The position numbers and the translations under genes were made by a program. This document shows positions 7,833-17,918 of a DNA stretch of 64,000 nucleotides, piece after piece (positions within the stretch are counted from its first letter, which is position 1; each line of letters starts with the position of its first letter). The stretch is taken from the NCBI RefSeq assembly GCF_009193155.1, contig NZ_VUKD01000001.1, forward strand, positions 992,001 to 1,056,000, written 5' to 3'. The notes below the pieces were generated by a model, which was not told the origin of the DNA, ran no database searches, and worked only from the letters and a program-made list of their open reading frames with translations. The stretch is from Georgenia subflava (GTDB lineage: Bacteria > Actinomycetota > Actinomycetes > Actinomycetales > Actinomycetaceae).

Positions 7833-8668
7833 GCACCTTCACCGCATCCGTCCTGGACCCGGCCCGCTCGGCTGCCGGAGATGCCGTCCACGGGAGCCGA
7901 TCGTCGAGACGAGGCCCCGACCGAGCCGTGCGGCCGATCCCGTTCACGCGCCTGGCGTCCGTGGAGCTGCGCAAGCAGCTCGACACCCGCGCCGGTGTGT
8001 GGCTGCTCGCCGTGATCGCCCTGATCACCGCGGGCATCATCGCCCTGGTGCTCTTCACCGGCGCGCCGGCCGACCTCACCTGGAACAACCTCACGGGCAT
8101 GACGTCGATGGCCCAGGTCCTGCTACTGCCGCTCATCGGCATCTTGGCGGCGACCAGCGAGTGGTCCCAGCGCACCGCGCTGACGACGCTTGCGCTCGAG
8201 CCTCGCCGCACCCGGGTCAACGCCGCCAAGCTGGTGTCCGCGTGGCTGCTCGGCCTCGTGCTCATGGCCGTGACGCTGCTGGTGGCGGCCGTCTTCAACG
8301 TCGTCGGCCAGGTGTGGTTCGACGGCGACGGCTCGTGGACGATGCAGTGGGAGCTGCTGGCCGGCATGGTGCTGGCGCTGCTCCTCCTGGTGACGCAGGG
8401 AGTCGCATTCGGTCTGGCTCTGCTGAGCACGCCGATCGCGATCGTGGCCTACCTCGCGCTGCCGACGGCGTGGTCCGTGCTGACGATGCTGGTCTCCGGG
8501 CTGCAGGATCCGGCGAAGTGGCTCGACATCAACACCACGATGATGCCGCTGATGACCGGCCAGATGACCGGCACGGCGTGGGCGCATCTGGGGACGTCGG
8601 TGGCGGTCTGGATCCTCGCGCCGCTCGTCTTCGGGGTGTGGCGTACCGCCAGGCGTGACGTGGCCTGA
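7829..8668 (+). CDS. ABC-2 type transporter permease
   Basis: A 279-residue integral membrane protein with a 45-residue cytosolic leader, then about six hydrophobic helices. It lacks an ATPase domain and is translated from an ATG that overlaps the ATPase stop codon, so it is the membrane half of that exporter. Substrate is not evident; similar pairs next to DesK-like kinases often export peptides or antibiotics. Signal-peptide features are absent, as expected for this family. Confidence 0.88.
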   Translation: MSTFTASVLDPARSAAGDAVHGSRSSRRGPDRAVRPIPFTRLASVELRKQLDTRAGVWLLAVIALITAGIIALVLFTGAPADLTWNNLTGMTSMAQVLLLPLIGILAATSEWSQRTALTTLALEPRRTRVNAAKLVSAWLLGLVLMAVTLLVAAVFNVVGQVWFDGDGSWTMQWELLAGMVLALLLLVTQGVAFGLALLSTPIAIVAYLALPTAWSVLTMLVSGLQDPAKWLDINTTMMPLMTGQMTGTAWAHLGTSVAVWILAPLVFGVWRTARRDVA

Positions 8669-8686
8669 CCGAGCTCTGCTCCGCGG

Positions 8687-8719
8687 CGGGCAGGTCGGGT
8701 CGTCCACCCGGCCTGCCCG
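8687..8719. terminator. Bidirectional stem-loop between convergent genes
   Basis: CGGGCAGG...CCTGCCCG form an eight-pair stem, with an inner GGGT/ACCC pairing. It lies between the end of the ABC permease gene and the 3' end of the NagZ-like gene. The T-tract is poor (TTGG), so termination may need other factors. Confidence 0.55.
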
Positions 8720-8755
8720 TTGGTCGAGCTGGCGACTCGGGGCAGGTACGCCTAC

Positions 8756-9991
8756 TCAGCCAGCCCGCGCCTTGAGCCGTGCGAGTCGCTCGTAGGACTG
8801 CGCCAGCCGTTCCTCGCTGACCTCGCCGGATGCGACCAACGCCATCAGGGCGTCGTAGGCGCGGGCACCGAGGTCGGGCGTGAAAAAGTCGATGTTGTTG
8901 GAGAACGCGAGAAGGTCGGTGCCGGCGAGCACGGCGAGTCGGATGGCCTCCTCGAGGCTCCAGCCGTCGGTGATCGCGCGCATCTGCAGGTCGTCGCTGA
9001 CGACCACGCCGTCGTAACCCAGCTCGTCGCGCAGCAGGCCTGTGATGGTCCGGTGGGAGAGCGAGGCGGGCAGGTCAGGATCGAGCTCGGCGTTGAAGAC
9101 ATGGGCGACCATCACGGAATCGGCGAGGCCGCCGTGGATCAGCTCACGATACGGCTCGAGCTCAACCGGTGACCATACGTCGGTGACGTCGACGAACCCG
9201 GCGTGGGAGTCACCTCGAGAGCTGCCGTGGCCGGGGAAGTGCTTCAGCGAGGTCAGGACTCCCTCGTCGTGGTGACCCTGGACGAAGGCGGCGGCCTGCT
9301 CCGCGACGACCGCCGGGTCGGCTGAGAAGCTGCGGTCCAGGGCTCCGATCACGGGGTTGGCCGGGTTGAGGTTGACGTCCACGACGGGCGCGAGGTTCAG
9401 GTTGATTCCGGCGTCACGCAGCGTCCTGGCGATCGCAGCTGCCGCTTGCCGGGTGGCTGCCGGGTCGTCGGCGGCGCCGAGCTCGGCGGCCGAGGCCGTG
9501 GCTGGAAAGCCGTGCTCCGGACCGAGGCGGGCGACGCGGCCACCTTCCTGGTCCGTGGCGACGAGCAGCGGGCTGTGCGCCTCCGCCTGGAGGGCGGCGG
9601 TCAGCTCGGACAGCTGCTGTGGTGAGTCGATATTGCGTACCGGGTCGCCAGACGGGACGTCGTGCGCGAAGAGCACGACGGCGCCCAGGTGCCGGTCGCG
9701 CAGGTCCGCGACGATCGGGTTGTCGGGTGCGAGGCTGGTGCCGCGGAATCCGACCATGAGCATCTGGCCGACCATCACCTCCACCGGCACGGATGTGGCC
9801 GACGGCGACGGTTCAGTCGCGGGCGGTGGCGAGGTATGACCGGACGTCTTCCCGGGCGACGGGCTGGCGGTTCCTGGCGATGGCGCCGGGGAGTCCGCCC
9901 GGCATGCCGCAAGGAGGGCACCGGCGAGCAGTCCACCTGCACCGGCAAGCACGTGACGGCGGCCGTAGCGTCGCTGCTCTGGAGCGGTCAT
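8756..9991 (-). CDS. nagZ: Lipoprotein glycoside hydrolase family 3 (NagZ-like beta-N-acetylhexosaminidase)
   Basis: A 411-residue exported enzyme. The N-terminus has a twin-arginine motif (GRRHVLAG) and a lipobox ending LLAAC, so it is probably a Tat-exported lipoprotein. The GH3 domain shows KHFPGHGSSRGDSH (catalytic His/Asp loop characteristic of NagZ) and the nucleophile Asp in VVVSDDLQM. It cleaves N-acetylglucosamine from muropeptides or glycans outside the membrane, in cell-wall recycling. A Ser/Pro/Thr-rich linker separates lipobox and domain. An ATG three codons upstream (10000) is an alternative start. Confidence 0.9.
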   Translation of the reverse strand: MTAPEQRRYGRRHVLAGAGGLLAGALLAACRADSPAPSPGTASPSPGKTSGHTSPPPATEPSPSATSVPVEVMVGQMLMVGFRGTSLAPDNPIVADLRDRHLGAVVLFAHDVPSGDPVRNIDSPQQLSELTAALQAEAHSPLLVATDQEGGRVARLGPEHGFPATASAAELGAADDPAATRQAAAAIARTLRDAGINLNLAPVVDVNLNPANPVIGALDRSFSADPAVVAEQAAAFVQGHHDEGVLTSLKHFPGHGSSRGDSHAGFVDVTDVWSPVELEPYRELIHGGLADSVMVAHVFNAELDPDLPASLSHRTITGLLRDELGYDGVVVSDDLQMRAITDGWSLEEAIRLAVLAGTDLLAFSNNIDFFTPDLGARAYDALMALVASGEVSEERLAQSYERLARLKARAG

Positions 9992-10127
9992 CGAGCCCAT
10001 GCTGCCATCCCACGGAAAGTGCACTCGAGACCATCCTTGAACGCTCGGCGAGGACGCACCGGGGTCAGCCCTCGCGCCCTCGGCACCGGAAGTCACATCA
10101 GTGCGCGAGGTGCCTTCGGGCGGGCGC

Positions 10128-10212
10128 GCTGCGGCCGAGTGCCCGCGCGGGCTGCGGCCGAATCCCCTGCCGAGCCGCGGCTGAGTGCCCGGGCTGCGGC
10201 CGGGTGCCCGCG
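10128..10212. repeat. Degenerate tandem repeat GCTGCGGCCGAGTGCCCG
   Basis: Four imperfect copies of a 17-24-base unit follow one another in the gap between the HNH gene's 3' end and the NagZ start. The unit reads out as Gly/Ala/Arg low-complexity in any frame, so it is probably non-coding. Confidence 0.75.
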
Positions 10213-10230
10213 GTCGACGTTCGACGTGGG

Positions 10231-12090
10231 CTAGAACGGCGGGGTGTCGTCAGCGCTCTGCTGGGGGTCGGGTGGGCTGGCGCCACCGCTGTTTCCGCCG
10301 CCGGTGCCGCTGGTCCCGCCGGCACCGTTCCGGCGGCTCCCGGCGCCGCCGCTGCCTCGGCCGCCGGCTCCACCGCCACCTGGACCGCCCCCGCCGGCAC
10401 TACGGCTGGTGGGTGTGCCGGGGATGGGTTCGGGTCGGCGTCGGTAGGTGTGCCCGGTGGGTGCGGTCCAGACGATCGACCCGTCCGCAGTCCGCCTGGC
10501 GCCCCACTTCTTGTTCGTCTTGAGGTTGTGATGCCGCCTACACAGCGGGTGGAGGTTGACCTCGGTGGTCTGCGCGATCCGCGCCGCACACGCCGGGTCA
10601 TAAGCGACGATGTGGTCCAGGTCGCAGCACACCGCCGGCTGGCGACACCCCGGGAAAGTACACGTCACATCCCGCGCGACGATCGTGCGGGTCAGGTCCG
10701 CGCCGGGGCGGTACTTCTTCGTCCCCAGGGCACGGAACTGGCCATCGGCATCGGTGAACAACGCCCGCCACGTCCCGTCCTGCGCGATCTGGCGGGCCAG
10801 GTCGGCCGGGATCGGCCCGTACCCACCCAGCATGCCCGGCTCGTCATCGACACCCAGCAGGGTCCCGGCCCCGACGGTGACCTGCACCGACACACCCCCA
10901 CCCGCGGTGCCGGTGCGGGTGGGCAGAGGCTGGCCGGTGAGGTCGACGCCCCTGTCGGCCAGGGTGGTGAAGACGTCCACAAACGCGTCCGCCCGCACCT
11001 GGTCCAGGGACCTGGGATCGGTGTCCTTGCCACCTTTCGCGGCCTTGGCGACCGCGTCCAAGATGGTGCGGACCCGGGCGGCGTCGTCCGCGCGCACGTA
11101 CGCGCTGATCCAGGCCATCGCGTCCGGGGCCGGGTCGAAGACCACCCGCCGGTCCGCGTGCTCCTTAACCCGCCGTTTCGCTCCCGCGTCGGGGTCGATG
11201 GTCAGCGCGGCCTTGCGCAGCCTCGCCTTGAGCGCGGTCCCGGACAGCTCACCGGCCTCATCCAGCAGCTCGTCCACCGCCCGACGGTGGTCCTCGATGC
11301 TCATCCCCGGCTCCCGCGAGGACAGGATCCCGGCCTTCTTGGTGTCGATGGTCCCGGTCGTCAACGCGTCGGCGACCCTGGGGAACAGGCACAGCCCGGA
11401 AGCGAAGTGGACCTTCGCCTCCCCCGCCTTGGTCGTGGTCCCCAGGCGGGCGCCGATCTCCGCACCGGCCTCGGTCAACGCGTTCGAGCCGCTCCCGCGC
11501 CGGTCGGTCAGCTCCGCGACGAACCTGGCCTGGGCCGACATCGCCCACGACGCCAGACGCTCGAACCCCGCGATCGCCTCCACAAGTTCTTGCTCGCCGA
11601 CCCCGGCGGGCTCGAGCGCGTCCAGCACGTGTGCCAGGACCGGACCCCCGGGCTGATCCTCCAAGAACCGGGCGGCGACCGAGACAAGCCCGTGCGGCGA
11701 CCTCCGTGCATCGACCTCGTCAGGGTCCAGGACCATCGACTCCAGCTCCCACACCCCCGGCGGCCGAGCGAAGTCCACCCCGGAACCGCCGGCGGCGCAG
11801 CCGGTCACCGTCACACGACGTGCGTCCACGCACACCACGCCGGCCGCCCGGCGATAAGACGAGACCCGCCCGCGCACATGCGCCTCGAGCGGCGAGAACT
11901 CCATGGCATCGTCCGGTGTGTCGACCGACGCAGCGCCCGGCACATCAGCCGGTACGGCGTCCGGCACGCCGCCGTCGACCGGCGCGGCGCCCGGCCGGTC
12001 GACCGGCGCTGCGCTCGGCCCGTCGACCGGCACGCCGCCCGGCCCGACCGGTGCACCACCGGCCGACCCCGACACCTCGTCCTCGAGCAT
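10231..12090 (-). CDS. DUF222 (13E12 repeat)/HNH endonuclease-domain protein
   Basis: A 619-residue protein. A variable Pro/Val/Asp-rich N-terminus (1-55) precedes the DUF222 region (about 95-430). A C-terminal HNH domain follows: CTFPGCRQPAVCCDLDHIVAYD, then LHPLCRRHHNLKT, giving paired Cys and His ligands plus the catalytic His. A Gly/Ser-rich tail closes the protein. The family is abundant and variable in actinobacteria (13E12 family of mycobacteria), often as mobile or duplicated copies. The HNH motif looks intact, but the DNA target and role are unknown. Confidence 0.85.
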   Translation of the reverse strand: MLEDEVSGSAGGAPVGPGGVPVDGPSAAPVDRPGAAPVDGGVPDAVPADVPGAASVDTPDDAMEFSPLEAHVRGRVSSYRRAAGVVCVDARRVTVTGCAAGGSGVDFARPPGVWELESMVLDPDEVDARRSPHGLVSVAARFLEDQPGGPVLAHVLDALEPAGVGEQELVEAIAGFERLASWAMSAQARFVAELTDRRGSGSNALTEAGAEIGARLGTTTKAGEAKVHFASGLCLFPRVADALTTGTIDTKKAGILSSREPGMSIEDHRRAVDELLDEAGELSGTALKARLRKAALTIDPDAGAKRRVKEHADRRVVFDPAPDAMAWISAYVRADDAARVRTILDAVAKAAKGGKDTDPRSLDQVRADAFVDVFTTLADRGVDLTGQPLPTRTGTAGGGVSVQVTVGAGTLLGVDDEPGMLGGYGPIPADLARQIAQDGTWRALFTDADGQFRALGTKKYRPGADLTRTIVARDVTCTFPGCRQPAVCCDLDHIVAYDPACAARIAQTTEVNLHPLCRRHHNLKTNKKWGARRTADGSIVWTAPTGHTYRRRPEPIPGTPTSRSAGGGGPGGGGAGGRGSGGAGSRRNGAGGTSGTGGGNSGGASPPDPQQSADDTPPF

Positions 12091-12170
12091 GTCTCAAACA
12101 CTATTTCGAGCCACCGACATCCGACCCAGAGGGGGTGGAGGCCGCTCAGCGGCGCGGACCTGCCACCGGC

Positions 12171-13421
12171 TCAGCTCGGCCCGACGGGTGCCGGGAACGT
12201 CCCCGCCCGGCGCGCGACCGCCCGCTCGACCGCCTGGGTGAACGTCGTGAACGGCTCTGCCTCGATCCGTCGCCTGGTGCCGCTTCCCGTCCGCCGCCAG
12301 GTTCCGACGACGCGCCCACCGGCGACGACCGTCGGCCGGAACATCCCGTTGCCACCCGGGACGATCCGGTCGGCATGCTCGGCCGGGAGCGTTGCGGAGC
12401 GGTCCTGGTAACCGAGGATCAGCTCGTCGAAGCCCGGAAGCAGCAACACCCCGCGAGCGGCGCGGCGGTTCTCCTCGAGCAGCTGAGGGGTGGCGGGGTC
12501 CAGGAAATGATCCGCGCCGTCGACGTCGATCACCTCGAGCTGGGGGCGGGCGACGGCGAGCGCAGCGGTCACCTCCTTGCCGGTGAGCTTCGTCCACCAC
12601 ATGAAGTCCTTACGAGTCGCGGGGCCGTGCCCGCGGAAGTAACGCAGTGCCCACTCCCCCAACGCCTCGTCCCGCTCGAGCGCCCGCGGCCGCGGCACCC
12701 ACTCGTCGAGCAGGACGATCCGCTGCTCGCCACCGACCAAGGGGCCGAAGCACGTCAGTCCCCGCTGCGAGAGATTCCACAGCAGGTGGTAGCCCCTCTG
12801 GCCGGCTTCGAGGAGGCCCGCCCTCTCCCACAGCGCCATCAGCTCCGTCCGACTCAGCGAACCTCCTCCCCGCAACGCTTCCTGCACGACCTCGGCGGCC
12901 CGGTGAAGCATCGGCTCGTCGATCCCGAGCTGCTGCCGGCGACGTGCAGCGCCGGCGATCAGCCGCTCGGACGTCAGCGACAGCATCCAGCCCAGATCCT
13001 CGGCCGGCACCAGGTGCAGGGTGCCTCGCATGGGCCAGGAGCGGACCACCTCGCCGACGGCGAGAGCGCCCACGATCCCGCCGTCGGCGGCGTCGGCGTC
13101 GGAGGCGATAGGGGTGGTGGTATCGGCGGCGGTCGCGGTGGTGGTGGCGGTGACGCCATCGGCCGCAGCGACGGCAGCGGCGCCGCCGTCGGCCACAGCG
13201 GCGGTGCTGGTGATAGCGCCACCGTCGGCAGCGGCGGTGGCGGTGGTGGCGGCATCCTCAGTGGCAGTGGTGCGGAGCATGACCGAGGCGAGAGCACCCG
13301 GGAGGTCCTGCGCCTGCATGCAGGTGAGGTGTCGGACCACCTCGGTCGCGGTCGGCAGGCCGGGCCCGACCAGGCGCTGCGCGACGAGCCGGAGGAACGA
13401 GAGGTCTTTGCCGGTTGTCAT
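12171..13421 (-). CDS. Winged-helix DNA-binding protein (DUF1006/AlkZ-related) with low-complexity insert
   Basis: A 416-residue protein of the winged-helix family related to the AlkZ/YcaQ DNA glycosylases. Conserved-looking elements are MQAQDLPGALASVMLR near the N-terminus, RSWPMRGTLHLVPAEDLGWML and LLPGFDELILGYQDRS toward the C-terminus. It may act on damaged DNA, but activity in this subfamily is mostly inferred. Residues 51-116 are an Ala/Thr/Asp/Gly tract that splits a normally continuous region. ATG 13421 overlaps the stop of the upstream phosphotransferase gene (ATGA), and GGGAGG lies just upstream. Confidence 0.82.
   Translation of the reverse strand: MTTGKDLSFLRLVAQRLVGPGLPTATEVVRHLTCMQAQDLPGALASVMLRTTATEDAATTATAAADGGAITSTAAVADGGAAAVAAADGVTATTTATAADTTTPIASDADAADGGIVGALAVGEVVRSWPMRGTLHLVPAEDLGWMLSLTSERLIAGAARRRQQLGIDEPMLHRAAEVVQEALRGGGSLSRTELMALWERAGLLEAGQRGYHLLWNLSQRGLTCFGPLVGGEQRIVLLDEWVPRPRALERDEALGEWALRYFRGHGPATRKDFMWWTKLTGKEVTAALAVARPQLEVIDVDGADHFLDPATPQLLEENRRAARGVLLLPGFDELILGYQDRSATLPAEHADRIVPGGNGMFRPTVVAGGRVVGTWRRTGSGTRRRIEAEPFTTFTQAVERAVARRAGTFPAPVGPS
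13074..13271. repeat. In-frame low-complexity expansion within the winged-helix gene
   Basis: A run of GGCGGTGG/GCGGCGGT-type triplet-rich sequence encodes about 66 residues, almost all Ala, Thr, Asp and Gly. It sits between the QAQD motif and the RSWPMRGT motif of the host protein. The frame is kept throughout. Confidence 0.8.
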
Positions 13422-14260
13422 TGGGAGCCTCCCGGTCCATGGCCTGCGGGCTGACGCGCGACCTCGTCCAGGATGGCGCGGACAGCGGGAGCGAACAGCT
13501 CCGACCAGACCGGTGCCTTCTCCGGCGCGAGCAGATGGTCGCCGATCGCCCGGAACAGCAACGCGCGCAGCAGCAGCTGGGGGAAGTCGGTGTCGTCCTC
13601 GGCCAGGGTGCGATCGATCAGACCGGTGCCGGCCGCGTGGAAGACGACGGCGTCCACGACCACGATCGCCGAGGCATAGGCGACGGGACGCCAGCACGGC
13701 GAGAGATCGATGACGAGCGGCGCCCGTCCCGGCTCCAGGAGCACGTTCTCCGTCAGGTCACCGTGGACCAGCTGCCGATCGGCCTCGGCCGGCCGACGTG
13801 CACCGAGCAACGCGTCGACCGGTTCGTACCGGGCGGTGACGCCGGGAGGCTCATCGCCCCAGGCGATACGGTCCGCGCGCGCCCAGACGTCGTCACGATC
13901 CTCGAACCACGACGGCTGAGGAAAGTGGCGCAGGTGGTGGTGGAAGGTCCTCCCGGCCGCCAGGACGTCGGTCCACCGCCCGGTGGCCGGCCGGCCGGGC
14001 TCGAACCGCCACGCGGACCAGCCGGCCACGGCCAGCCGGCCGTCCGTCGCACGCTGCGGCGGGGAGACCCGGATGTCCGTGGCCCCGTCGAGCCCACCGA
14101 GGACCGAGGCCTGCCACTCCAGCGCCTCGACCGACATGTCCAAGGGCTTGAGCATGACCCGACCGCCACGCCACGCTCGGTCCCCGCCGCCGGGGAGCGG
14201 CACGACCTCAGCGTCGACGCCGAACGCACGCAGCACGTCGGGCGGTGGCGGTACCCGCAT
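13418..14260 (-). CDS. Aminoglycoside phosphotransferase-like (APH-fold) protein
   Basis: A 280-residue protein with APH/choline-kinase-like features: LVHGDLTENVLL near residue 170 supplies the catalytic Asp, and PLVIDLSPCW follows as the metal-binding Asp region. The N-terminal lobe is short. It is coupled by an ATGA overlap to the winged-helix gene, so the two are probably made together. APH-fold proteins of this class phosphorylate small molecules; the substrate is unknown and resistance should not be assumed. ATG 14260 has GGAGGGGAG upstream. Confidence 0.8.
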   Translation of the reverse strand: MRVPPPPDVLRAFGVDAEVVPLPGGGDRAWRGGRVMLKPLDMSVEALEWQASVLGGLDGATDIRVSPPQRATDGRLAVAGWSAWRFEPGRPATGRWTDVLAAGRTFHHHLRHFPQPSWFEDRDDVWARADRIAWGDEPPGVTARYEPVDALLGARRPAEADRQLVHGDLTENVLLEPGRAPLVIDLSPCWRPVAYASAIVVVDAVVFHAAGTGLIDRTLAEDDTDFPQLLLRALLFRAIGDHLLAPEKAPVWSELFAPAVRAILDEVARQPAGHGPGGSQ

Positions 14261-14365
14261 GGTCGCTCCCCTCCGGTACCAGCGTAGACATCCCGCGTGG
14301 GTGCGCGCCGGTGCCCACCCGGACCGGCAGGACGTGGAGGGCCGGCGGCTGGCAGGGTGATGCAC

Positions 14366-15289
14366 ATGGACCTCCGAATCTTCACCGAGCCGCAGCAGGG
14401 CGCCTCCTACGACGACCAGCTCGCCATGGCGCAGCGCGCCGAGCAGCTCGGCTTCGACGCCTTCTTCCGCTCCGACCACTTCCTGCGCATGGGCGACGGC
14501 GACGCCCTGCCCGGTCCGACGGACGCCTGGACCACGCTCGCCGGCCTCGCTCGCGAGACCTCCAGCATCCGGCTCGGCACGCTCGTCACGTCGGCGACGT
14601 TCCGCCACCCCGGGATCCTGGCCGTGCAGGTCGCGCAGGTCGACGCCATGTCGGGCGGACGCGTCGAGCTCGGGCTGGGCACCGGCTGGATGGCCGAGGA
14701 GCACGTTGCGCTCGGGGTGCCGTTCCCGGAGCGGCGCTTCGGCCTCCTCGAGGAGCAGCTCGAGATCGTCACGGGCCTGTGGTCCACGCCGGACGGCGAG
14801 TCCTACGACTTCGACGGCGAGCACTACCGGCTCACCGACAACCCCGCGCTGCCCAAGCCCGTCCAGCGCCGAGTCCCGATCATCGTGGGCGGCAACGGAC
14901 CGCGCCGCACCCCTCGCCTGGCCGCGCGGTTCGCCACCGAGTACAACCAGTCGTTCCCCGAGAAGGCCGACGTCGCCGCTCAGGTCGCCCGCGTTCGCGC
15001 GGCCTGCGAGGACGCCGGGCGTGACCCGGACGAGCTGACGTTCTCCGTCGCGTTCGTCGCCTGCGTCGGCGCCGACGAGGCCGAGGTGCGCCGTCGGGCC
15101 GATGCCATCGGACGCGAACCCGCCGAGCTGCGGGAGCACGGGCTCGCCGGCACGCCGCAGGAGGTGCTGGACGGTCTCGGCGCGCTGGCCGAGACGGGCG
15201 TCTCGCGGGTCTACCTCCAGTGCCTCGACCTCACGGACCTGGAGCACCTGGACCTCATCGCCGCTGCCGTGATGCCGAACGCCGGCTGA
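14366..15289 (+). CDS. LLM-class F420-dependent oxidoreductase
   Basis: A 307-residue luciferase-like TIM-barrel enzyme. It has SDHFLRMG early, TSATFRHPGILAVQVAQVDAMSGGRVELGLGTGW (split over the central barrel) and VPIIVGGNGPRRTPRLAARF, all usual in actinobacterial F420-dependent reductases of this class. It would move hydride between F420H2 and an unknown substrate in the cytosol. The ATG at 14366 is eight bases from GGCAGGG; another ATG lies two codons upstream. A second relative follows after a repeat-containing gap. Confidence 0.88.
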   Translation: MDLRIFTEPQQGASYDDQLAMAQRAEQLGFDAFFRSDHFLRMGDGDALPGPTDAWTTLAGLARETSSIRLGTLVTSATFRHPGILAVQVAQVDAMSGGRVELGLGTGWMAEEHVALGVPFPERRFGLLEEQLEIVTGLWSTPDGESYDFDGEHYRLTDNPALPKPVQRRVPIIVGGNGPRRTPRLAARFATEYNQSFPEKADVAAQVARVRAACEDAGRDPDELTFSVAFVACVGADEAEVRRRADAIGREPAELREHGLAGTPQEVLDGLGALAETGVSRVYLQCLDLTDLEHLDLIAAAVMPNAG

Positions 15290-15321
15290 GCGACCGGCGC
15301 TCGCACCGACGGGGGCGGGTT

Positions 15322-15445
15322 CGGCTCTCGCACCACGCGGGGCGGGCGGCTCTCCACCACAGGGCGGTCCGGCTCCCGAACCACGGGGCAGTCCGGCTCC
15401 TGAACCACGGGGGCGGTCCGGCGTCCGCACCACGGCGGCAGTGCG
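15322..15445. repeat. Imperfect 24-base tandem repeat in the intergenic region
   Basis: About five degenerate units of the form CGGCTCCYGAACCACGGGGCAGTC run head to tail between the two luciferase-like genes. The best-matching neighbours lie at 15369-15418. No coding frame is consistent across the units. Confidence 0.8.
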
Positions 15446-15555
15446 GACGCCGGCCATCACGACGCGCAGACGGGCGGCTGCGAACGTCCACGGCACCACC
15501 GGGCGAGCGTGTCAGGCGATCGGCCGGGCTCCGGTCGTCGGGCATGATCGTCGGC

Positions 15556-16588
<1,033 letters not shown>

Positions 16589-16608
<20 letters not shown>

Positions 16609-17092
16609 CCCGCACGACCTCCTCACCTTCCCCGGACGGCACCTCGAAGCCGGCGAGGAACCGCTCGAGAAGCTCGGGCGGCACGGGGAAGGCGTCGGCG
16701 TCGTCGCGCTCGAGCCGTGCGTCGAGCCGGGCGCGCAGGACGTCGGGCGGGACGTCGAAGTACACCAGCCGCCACCGCCCGCCGCCCGCCTCGACCAGCG
16801 CCTTGTACTCGTCGCGGTCCGCGCGTCGCCAGAACGAGAGGTCGACGACGACGTCGCGCCCCTCGCGCAGCAGCTCGACCAGCCGCTCCTTCACGAGCGG
16901 GCGCACGGCGTCGTTGTACTCCTCGAAGCGCTCGACCGGGATGTCGACGCCGTAACGCCCGAAGCGACGGCGCACCTCGACGTCGTGCGACAGCCGCACG
17001 TAGCCCTGCCGCTCGAGCCCGCGCGCGTAGGTGGACTTGCCCGCGCCCGCCGGTCCGCAGGTCAGCACCGCCGTCGGCCTTCTCTCCGCCAT
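16589..17092 (-). CDS. AAA-type P-loop kinase (small-molecule kinase-like)
   Basis: A 167-residue ATPase with Walker A CGPAGAGKSTYARGL at the N-terminus and VVVDLSFWRRADRDEYK near residue 85, typical of the zeta-toxin/shikimate-kinase-like AAA_33 family. Such proteins phosphorylate a small molecule or nucleotide sugar, but targets are mostly unknown. It starts at ATG 17092 and is divergent from the GyrI-like gene, with the degenerate repeat region between them. Confidence 0.8.
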
Positions 17093-17130
17093 GTGCCCAG
17101 CCTGCCGCACGGTACCGACGGCGGACGATC

Positions 17131-17264
17131 GGCCTGGACCGATCCGGCCCACCGGTGCGCGGTCGAGCCTGGACCGATCCGACCCACCGGGACGCGGTCG
17201 GCCGAACCGATCCTGCCCACCGGCGCGGTCGGCCTGGACCGATCCGGTCCGCGGCGGGACGATC
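17131..17264. repeat. Four tandem 31-35-base units (GGCCTGGACCGATCCGGCCCACCGG)
   Basis: Four imperfect units lie head to tail at about 17131, 17165, 17200 and 17231 in the divergent promoter region of the AAA kinase and the GyrI-like gene. Each contains a GGACCGATCC core. Repeated operator sites or a local duplication are both possible. Confidence 0.8.
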
Positions 17265-17287
17265 GGATCGGGAGAGAGGAGAGGGCG

Positions 17288-17764
17288 ATGACCGACATCC
17301 ACATCATCGAGCTCCAGGAGCAGCAGGTCGCAGGCGTGCGCCTGCGGGTCCGCATGGACGAGATCACCACGATCTTTGACACTCGGTTCACCGAGGTCCT
17401 CGACGCGCTGACGGCCGCGGGCGCCCAGCCGGCGGGCGCACCCTACGCGCGGTACCGCGGCAGACCGACCGACACGGTCGACGTCGAGGTCGGCTTCCCG
17501 GTCACCGCGCCGTTCCAGGGCACCGGCGAGGTGCGCGGCGGGACCCTGCCGGCCGTGCGCGCCGCGGAGGCGGTCCATCCCGGGAGCTACGACACGCTGC
17601 CCGAGACGTACGCCGCGGTGGAGCGGTGGGTCGCCGAGAACGACTTGCAGACGCTGGAGGAGTCGTGGGAGGTGTACGAGTCCGGACCGGAGTCCGACCC
17701 GGACCCCAGCACGTGGCGCACGCGGGTCGTCTTCCCGCTGACCGGGCCTCAGGTGGGTGCGTAA
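17288..17764 (+). CDS. GyrI-like (AraC effector-binding) small-molecule-binding protein
   Basis: A 158-residue single-domain protein resembling the GyrI-like/effector-binding fold. It has GTLPAVRAAEAVHPGSYDTLPETYAAVERWVAENDL and a terminal RTRVVFPLTGP strand. These domains bind hydrophobic small molecules, alone or fused to AraC/MerR regulators; here it is alone. GAGAGAGGAGAGGGCG precedes ATG 17288. Its last 30 coding bases are duplicated downstream. Confidence 0.8.
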   Translation: MTDIHIIELQEQQVAGVRLRVRMDEITTIFDTRFTEVLDALTAAGAQPAGAPYARYRGRPTDTVDVEVGFPVTAPFQGTGEVRGGTLPAVRAAEAVHPGSYDTLPETYAAVERWVAENDLQTLEESWEVYESGPESDPDPSTWRTRVVFPLTGPQVGA

Positions 17765-17838
17765 GCGGCACCCGGACGCGTCCTTGACGCACCGCTGACC
17801 GGGCCGCAGGTCGGTGCGTAGCGGCACCCGGACGCGTC
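17735..17838. repeat. Direct duplication of the GyrI-like gene's 3' end
   Basis: A 47-48-base segment (CCGCTGACCGGGCC...GGACGCGTC) occurs at 17735-17782, spanning the last codons and stop of the GyrI-like gene. It recurs at 17792-17838 with four differences, including a one-base deletion. The second copy is not in a gene. Confidence 0.9.
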
Positions 17839-17918
17839 AACGGCGCACCACCGGCGGGCGCGGAGGAGCTGGGAGCCCGGCGGCCCCAGGCGGACGCCGA
17901 GGAGCTCGGAGCCTCGGC

